DNA of 10,359 nucleotides from Lactobacillaceae bacterium (GTDB lineage Bacteria; Bacillota; Bacilli; Lactobacillales; Lactobacillaceae), in NCBI GenBank assembly GCA_031261865.1, contig JAISIV010000083.1, positions 1 through 10,359 of the forward strand, written 5' to 3'. A program made the position numbers and the translations under genes. This document shows, in pieces, positions 6,977 through 10,359 of the stretch (its first letter is position 1; every line of letters begins with the position of its first letter). The notes under the pieces were generated by a model. It was not told the DNA's origin. It ran no database searches and saw only the letters and a program-made list of their open reading frames with translations.

Positions 6977-6995
6977 AACAAAAAAATAGTGCAAC
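6966..6995. promoter_or_regulatory. Inverted repeat across the glf promoter (possible operator)
   Basis: GTTGCAC (6966-6972) and GTGCAAC (6989-6995) are perfect 7-bp inverted copies separated by 16 nt. One arm lies between the candidate -35 and -10 of glf. As RNA on the minus strand it would also form a stem with a U-rich loop just after the DUF4422 gene, but no T-tract follows the stem, so an operator is more likely than a terminator. Confidence 0.35.
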
Positions 6996-7001
6996 CGACA
7001 C

Positions 7002-7781
7002 TCAAAAATGTACTTTTTTTGGAGTCGAAGTGCGGCTGACCTTTCGTTTAAGAAAGTTCCAACCTTTATCTGCCCAGTTAATATGCTCAGTGTATATGAC
7101 CGGAAATTCAACAACCTTCTTCTTCTTTGTAAGAACCCAAACGTCCATCAACCGTTCAGCCAGAAAACCGAGAGAACGAACATCTTGACCCGAATATGAT
7201 TCGAGCGGTATAACCGCTTGCACCTTGAAAAGCACTCCAAAAAGGAACTCAGTATACTCCTGAAAGTCTTTCTGCTTCATAACACTCATGTTAAAGAGAT
7301 GCGCCTTGGTAGACTTCCCTACATTTTCAAAAGCTTCTAAGTATTCTGGATAGTTCAAGCTCAAAACTTCCCTCAGCACCCAATAAGGCTCTCCTACATG
7401 AGCATTAAGATAATGCGTTTCTTGATTCTCAATAAAGTAATTTCTGGGATTTGGCAAAATGACATCAGCATTTTTTAATGCCTCTCTGATTTCTTCCTCA
7501 TCCAAAACATCCTTTAAATGACTGCTATGTTTCCTGCCAAAGTATCTCCGATAATGTACCAGCCCAACAATATCTTCGTTTGAGAGATTATATTTCGCCC
7601 AATACAAAGCAGTCAACTCATTAAAAAAATGGTTTTCATCGGAAATGTTTTTTCCTACCGCGTCTGACAAGGTTCCGAGAAAAGGGCGACCCAAAAGTTT
7701 CGTGCCAACAGTGATTGGTTGGTAGACACTATTTGTTGGGTATGGAACGTCGCCTTTGTGAGTAGCAATCAATATTTTCAC
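7002..7781 (-). CDS. DUF4422 family glycosyltransferase
   Basis: A 259-aa protein of the DUF4422 family, found in capsule and EPS clusters, where members act as cytoplasmic galactosyl- or glucosyltransferases. Seen: MKILIATHK at the start; the signature block ISDENHFFNELTALYWAKYN (46-65); VGLVHYRRYF (72-81); a conserved ILPNPRNYF further on; and a basic C terminus. I take GTG at 7781 as the start. It gives the usual MKIL beginning, lies 1 nt after the stop of the sugar transferase gene and has GAGG 11 nt upstream. The in-frame GTG at 7793 would overlap that GAGG. The tight junction implies translational coupling, so it probably adds the second sugar to the lipid-linked primer. Acceptor and donor cannot be read from the sequence. 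Lys codons are mainly AAA, in contrast with glf. Confidence 0.88.
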   Translation of the reverse strand: MKILIATHKGDVPYPTNSVYQPITVGTKLLGRPFLGTLSDAVGKNISDENHFFNELTALYWAKYNLSNEDIVGLVHYRRYFGRKHSSHLKDVLDEEEIREALKNADVILPNPRNYFIENQETHYLNAHVGEPYWVLREVLSLNYPEYLEAFENVGKSTKAHLFNMSVMKQKDFQEYTEFLFGVLFKVQAVIPLESYSGQDVRSLGFLAERLMDVWVLTKKKKVVEFPVIYTEHINWADKGWNFLKRKVSRTSTPKKVHF

Positions 7782-7782
7782 G

Positions 7783-8403
7783 TTACATCGCACCTCTTCT
7801 CAAAATTATTGCCTTCAAAGTCAGCAGTATTACTTTAAAATCGAACCACAGCGAGGCATGTCTCACATAATCAAGTTCAATCTCAGCGCGCCTAGGATAA
7901 GTTATAGTACTTCTCCCGAGAGCTTGCCACAAGCCCATAGCTCCAGGCTGAACCGACAAAAATAGATCCACGTCATCTCCATACTCAACAAGTTCCGCAG
8001 GCACAACGGGTCTAGGCCCGATTATGCTCATATCACCAAAAAGAATATTAAAAAACTGTGGTAACTCATCTAAAGAAGTTTTTCGAATAAACGAACCAAA
8101 ACGCGTAATCCTTGGATCCTCACTAGTTTCTAATTTGTACCCGTTTCGCACGAACTTTTCATACATTCTCGCATCATTCCTCAACACTGAATCTGCATTT
8201 TGAATCATCGATCGAAATTTATAAATTTCGAAAGGACGATTGTTCTTTCCAATCCTAACCTGTGAATAAATGACGGGTCCTTTATTGGAACCAAATAGAT
8301 AAAAAATGGAAATTACCATAAATATAGGTGTCAAAATAATCAAGGCAAATATCGAAACTGAAATATCTAAAAACCTTTTTGAAAAATGATATGCCATCTG
8401 CAT
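7783..8403 (-). CDS. Priming sugar transferase (monotopic phosphoglycosyl transferase)
   Basis: A 206-aa enzyme that transfers a sugar-1-phosphate, often galactose or glucose, from a UDP-sugar to undecaprenyl phosphate, starting the repeat unit on the inner membrane face. Seen: a basic start then the single re-entrant membrane helix (about 15-37); GPVIYSQVRIGKNNRPFEIYKFRSM within 42-66; the catalytic pair Asp112-Glu113 in SLDELPQ; GDMSIIGPRPVVPAE (123-137); and PGAMGLWQ (153-160). It is the short form without the extra N-terminal membrane helices of WbaP/WcaJ. ATG at 8403 is preferred because GGAG lies 9 nt upstream; ATG at 8397 and TTG at 8418 are alternatives. It follows map by 28 bp and abuts the DUF4422 gene. 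Family assignment is firm; sugar specificity is unknown. Confidence 0.93.
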   Translation of the reverse strand: MQMAYHFSKRFLDISVSIFALIILTPIFMVISIFYLFGSNKGPVIYSQVRIGKNNRPFEIYKFRSMIQNADSVLRNDARMYEKFVRNGYKLETSEDPRITRFGSFIRKTSLDELPQFFNILFGDMSIIGPRPVVPAELVEYGDDVDLFLSVQPGAMGLWQALGRSTITYPRRAEIELDYVRHASLWFDFKVILLTLKAIILRRGAM

Positions 8404-8431
8404 CCCGCGAATCTCCAACTAAGTCTATACA

Positions 8432-9214
8432 CTATAAATACTTCTTATCAAACTCCGAATCTTGGCTTGTTAATATTTTCGGACCATCTTCAGTAATTGC
8501 TATGGTGTGTTCATACTGAGATGACCACGACCCATCTTCTGTTCTAACAGTCCATCCATCTATTTCAGAAGTATTGACTTTCCAACCACCTAAATTCACC
8601 ATCGGTTCAATGGTTATCGTCATCCCAGGTCGCAAGCGAACCCCTCTTCCTTCGACGCCATAAGCAGGTACAGCGGGATCCTCATGCATGGTTGGCTGAA
8701 TACCGTGACCAATGTACTCTCGAACGTTTCCATACCCGTTTTCATCTTCGACATACCTGTTGATTGCTGCGCCAATGTCGCCAACTCTATTTCCGACAAC
8801 CGCTTGGTCGATCCCAATGTATAAGGCCCTAAGAGTTACTTCCATAAGTTTTTTTACTTCGGGAGAAACCTTACCCACTGCATACGACCACGCAGAATCG
8901 GAATAATAGCCATCAAGTTCAACCACGGTGTCCACCTTTACCAGGTCTCCCTCCTTCAAGAAAATATCTCTCCGAGGGAATCCATGTGCCACCTCATTAT
9001 TAATTGAAACTGTTGTAGCAAACTCGAATCCTTCAAATCCAATTTGTGCAGCCCTTCCGCCTCGATTTTCAATAAATGAACGCCCAAATTTTTCAATATC
9101 CCATGTTGAAATTCCTGGCTTGATAATATCTCTTAATGCCTTATGCATATCTGCAATTATTTGACCTGATTTCGCCATACCTTCGATTTCTCGTTTAGAT
9201 TTTAAAGTTATCAT
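8432..9214 (-). CDS. map: Type I methionine aminopeptidase
   Basis: A 260-aa cytosolic metallopeptidase that removes the initiator methionine from new proteins. All five metal ligands of the family are present: Asp95 and Asp106 (VKVDTVVELDGYYSD), His170 (IGHGI), Glu203 (TITIEPM) and Glu235 (SQYEHT), plus the substrate His77 in NNEVAHGFP. Length is normal and no N-terminal SH3-like extension exists. The usual GHGIG reads GHGIQ here. ATG at 9214 was chosen because AGGGG lies 7 nt upstream; a TTG two codons earlier is less likely. It starts 10 bp after the gene upstream and is followed after 28 bp by the sugar transferase, so it is within the polysaccharide operon. Whether this is the housekeeping copy or a second paralogue cannot be told from the window. 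Confidence 0.96.
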   Translation of the reverse strand: MITLKSKREIEGMAKSGQIIADMHKALRDIIKPGISTWDIEKFGRSFIENRGGRAAQIGFEGFEFATTVSINNEVAHGFPRRDIFLKEGDLVKVDTVVELDGYYSDSAWSYAVGKVSPEVKKLMEVTLRALYIGIDQAVVGNRVGDIGAAINRYVEDENGYGNVREYIGHGIQPTMHEDPAVPAYGVEGRGVRLRPGMTITIEPMVNLGGWKVNTSEIDGWTVRTEDGSWSSQYEHTIAITEDGPKILTSQDSEFDKKYL

Positions 9215-9224
9215 TAACAAACCC

Positions 9225-9605
9225 CTATCTTTTCAAATTCTTATCGTTTTTGTACTGGGTGGACACATCCAAAGAGGTTACATTCGCTTTTTGAATGATT
9301 CGTGCAATCTCTTGGTCCGAGAGCCGTCCCACATACTTTGAAAGCCCAGCATCTTTCATATTTGCACGAGCTTGGGCAATTTCTTTCCTGTCAATTGTTA
9401 TCCCTGGAGCTTGCAATAATTCTCCAGTCCGTGAATCATGAAATTCAACTGGTGAAATTACGACTTTTTCTCCGGAGATCTGCACGGTTGCCGGTACATC
9501 CACGTTAGATTTAGTCCGCTGGGACAACGCAAATAAACCAAAAATGCTGCCGCCAACCAAAAAGAGAACGCAAATGACTATCAACGATCTTTTAGCGTTT
9601 CTCAT
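9225..9605 (-). CDS. Membrane-anchored small protein with a C-terminal domain shared with its neighbour
   Basis: A 126-aa protein not recognised as any named family. Seen: a basic N terminus and one membrane helix (about 8-27), then an outward-facing region including VVISPVEFHDSRTGELL (48-64), a pattern like a short beta hairpin, and a C-terminal segment (68-113) GITIDRKEIAQARAN...RLSDQEIARIIQKAN. That segment is clearly related to residues 93-139 of the protein encoded just upstream. The tail is rich in Lys and Asn. ATG at 9605 overlaps the upstream gene by 14 nt and has AAGGG 9 nt before it. map follows after 10 bp. Position at the head of a polysaccharide operon suggests a role in chain-length control, attachment or sensing, but that is inference only. 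There is no lipobox, sortase motif or catalytic motif. Confidence 0.8.
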   Translation of the reverse strand: MRNAKRSLIVICVLFLVGGSIFGLFALSQRTKSNVDVPATVQISGEKVVISPVEFHDSRTGELLQAPGITIDRKEIAQARANMKDAGLSKYVGRLSDQEIARIIQKANVTSLDVSTQYKNDKNLKR

Positions 9606-10032
9606 TAAAATACACCCTTAATGACTTACCCTCTTGGCGGGCAGCGATTATCATCTGTGCAATATCGCCGTTCGACATGGCGTTAGCAGCATTTTCGTCG
9701 ATCTGATAGATTTCGGCCCTGCCTTTTGCAATTTCATCAGCAGTGATGGTAACTCCACTAACCACCTTATCTCCTGAGGAAGAACCATTTTGAACAGAAC
9801 GATATTCACCTATTTGGCTTTCAGCAGAACTCACATTAGAAGACGCTGAAACCTCAGAAGAGCTTGAAAATTCGACGGAAGACTTCTTCGAATGTGCTGA
9901 GGTTGAACTTGATGAACTCTTTGAGTATTCCACAGAATGGTTTGATCTTACAGATTGCCAAGTAAATGCAAGCCCACCCCCTAAAAGAAGTGCACCAATA
10001 ACCGCTATCAACACGTAAAAAAATTTTTTCAT
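9592..10032 (-). CDS. Ser-rich membrane-anchored protein, first gene of the operon
   Basis: A 146-aa protein of unknown family. Seen: MKK start and one membrane helix (about 5-24, IAVIGALLLGGGLAF), acting as an uncleaved anchor or signal peptide; a low-complexity linker at 33-72 in which 21 of 40 residues are Ser, likely an exposed and possibly glycosylated spacer; and a compact C-terminal domain (93-139) GVTITADEIAKGRAE...MSNGDIAQMIIAARQ that resembles the next protein. No Cys follows the helix, so it is not a lipoprotein. ATG at 10032 has AGG 7 nt upstream, within an AAAGGAAATCAGG stretch. The linker should place the domain away from the membrane within the wall. Its function is not known; placement suggests a part in assembling or sensing the surface polymer. 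Confidence 0.8.
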   Translation of the reverse strand: MKKFFYVLIAVIGALLLGGGLAFTWQSVRSNHSVEYSKSSSSSTSAHSKKSSVEFSSSSEVSASSNVSSAESQIGEYRSVQNGSSSGDKVVSGVTITADEIAKGRAEIYQIDENAANAMSNGDIAQMIIAARQEGKSLRVYFNEKR

Positions 10033-10225
10033 TTAACAGCCTGATTTCCTTTATAATTCCATTTACACATTACCATATTTTGGTCTCTCGGTCATTATTT
10101 ACGCTAACCTTTAGGCGTACTCCTACTAAATCCGTATTATTTCTATACATTCAAATCCGGCCCAGACCCCGTTGGCCACGTTCGAAATTTCAATACAAAA
10201 AAGGAATTCGTACCTGAAAAATGAA
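10033..10225 (-). promoter_or_regulatory. Leader of the polysaccharide operon, promoter not resolved
   Basis: This stretch lies between the upstream terminator and the first operon gene. It must contain the operon promoter, but no hexamer pair at 16-18 bp spacing stands out. AT-rich patches at 10049-10056, 10095-10100 and 10136-10144 are the only -10 candidates. It also contains the imperfect palindrome at 10100-10119 and a GGTC-TCTC-GGTC repeat (10082-10093). No open frame here looks like a gene. Confidence 0.4.
10100..10119. promoter_or_regulatory. Imperfect palindrome in the operon leader (possible operator)
   Basis: TACGCTAA and TTAGGCGTA form an inverted repeat interrupted only by one extra G in the right arm, around a short centre (CCT). 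It lies about 70 bp upstream of the first operon ATG, where a regulator or RNA hairpin could act. No T-tract follows, so it is not a terminator. Confidence 0.35.
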
Positions 10226-10254
10226 AGACTGCCAAACAAACGGTTTGGCAGTCT
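10213..10254 (-). terminator. Rho-independent terminator of the upstream gene
   Basis: A perfect 12-bp stem, AGACTGCCAAAC (10226-10237) with GTTTGGCAGTCT (10243-10254), has a 5-nt loop. On the minus strand it is followed by TTCATTTTTC; on the plus strand no T-tract follows. It insulates the operon from the gene that ends at 10321. Confidence 0.85.
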
Positions 10255-10320
10255 AGGTCAAAAAGAGATTTAGTTGTTTTATAAAAAGCCCTGAATCCAG
10301 GATTACTCACATGCTTCGTA

Positions 10321-10359
10321 TCAGTTCTCAACTTTGGTTACAACCCATTTAATGAATTT
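10321..10359 (-). CDS. C-terminal end of an unidentified gene (partial)
   Basis: From the window edge the minus strand reads 12 codons, KFIKWVVTKVEN, then TGA at 10323-10321. The strong terminator about 67 nt downstream fits this as a gene end. The fragment is too short to identify, and the choice of frame rests only on the position of the terminator. Confidence 0.35.
   Translation of the reverse strand, partial: KFIKWVVTKVEN

Noticed and set aside
10267..10305. Second terminator from CCTG-GATT-CAGG followed by GCTTTTT on the minus strand
   Set aside because: Only a 4-bp stem; the 12-bp stem at 10226-10254 is a far better terminator for the same gene end.
10143..10331. Minus-strand open frame of 62 codons near the right edge
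   Set aside because: It runs through the 12-bp terminator stem, has no ribosome binding site and no domain-like pattern; the region is better read as gene end, terminator and leader.
1..10359. CRISPR array, tRNA or rRNA genes, prophage or attachment sites
   Set aside because: No regularly spaced repeats, no cloverleaf-like or ribosomal RNA segments and no integrase or phage genes were seen.

Overview
The window looks like part of a cell-surface polysaccharide (EPS or cell-wall galactan) locus from a low-to-mid GC Gram-positive bacterium, most likely a lactic acid bacterium of the Lactobacillaceae/Leuconostocaceae type (Weissella-like is a guess). The evidence is strong AGGAGG-type ribosome binding sites, frequent TTG leucine codons in the best-biased gene, short T-tailed terminators, and small membrane-anchored proteins beside a priming sugar transferase. 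All credible genes lie on the minus strand, so the locus reads from right to left.

Right part (10359 to 7002): the last 12 codons of an unidentified gene, a strong terminator, then a leader of about 190 bp and a tightly packed operon. The operon encodes a Ser-rich membrane-anchored protein, a second membrane-anchored protein with a related C-terminal domain, a type I methionine aminopeptidase (map), a small monotopic phosphoglycosyl transferase that would start the lipid-linked repeat unit, and a DUF4422 glycosyltransferase. Gaps are -14 to +28 bp.

Centre (6995 to 5682): glf, UDP-galactopyranose mutase, with its own promoter candidate, its own terminator and codon usage unlike its neighbours.

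Left-centre (5681 to 2801): a 2221-bp IS21-family element with matching terminal inverted repeats and a perfect 6-bp target duplication (ACATTA). Its istB is intact, but istA carries an apparent 1-nt deletion. Removing the element in silico joins the two flanks into one reading frame for a polytopic membrane protein that is broken by several stops. This is a dead gene, possibly the polymerase, flippase or GT-C enzyme of the locus.

Left part (2783 to 16): two GT2-family enzymes resembling the mycobacterial galactofuranosyltransferases GlfT1 and GlfT2, closed by a terminator.

Together: the sugar transferase loads the first sugar on undecaprenyl phosphate, DUF4422 probably adds the next, Glf makes UDP-galactofuranose, and the GlfT1-like and GlfT2-like enzymes would start and extend a galactofuranose chain. 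No intact exporter or polymerase is visible here. Whether the two Galf transferases are still transcribed downstream of the IS element and a terminator is the main open question.
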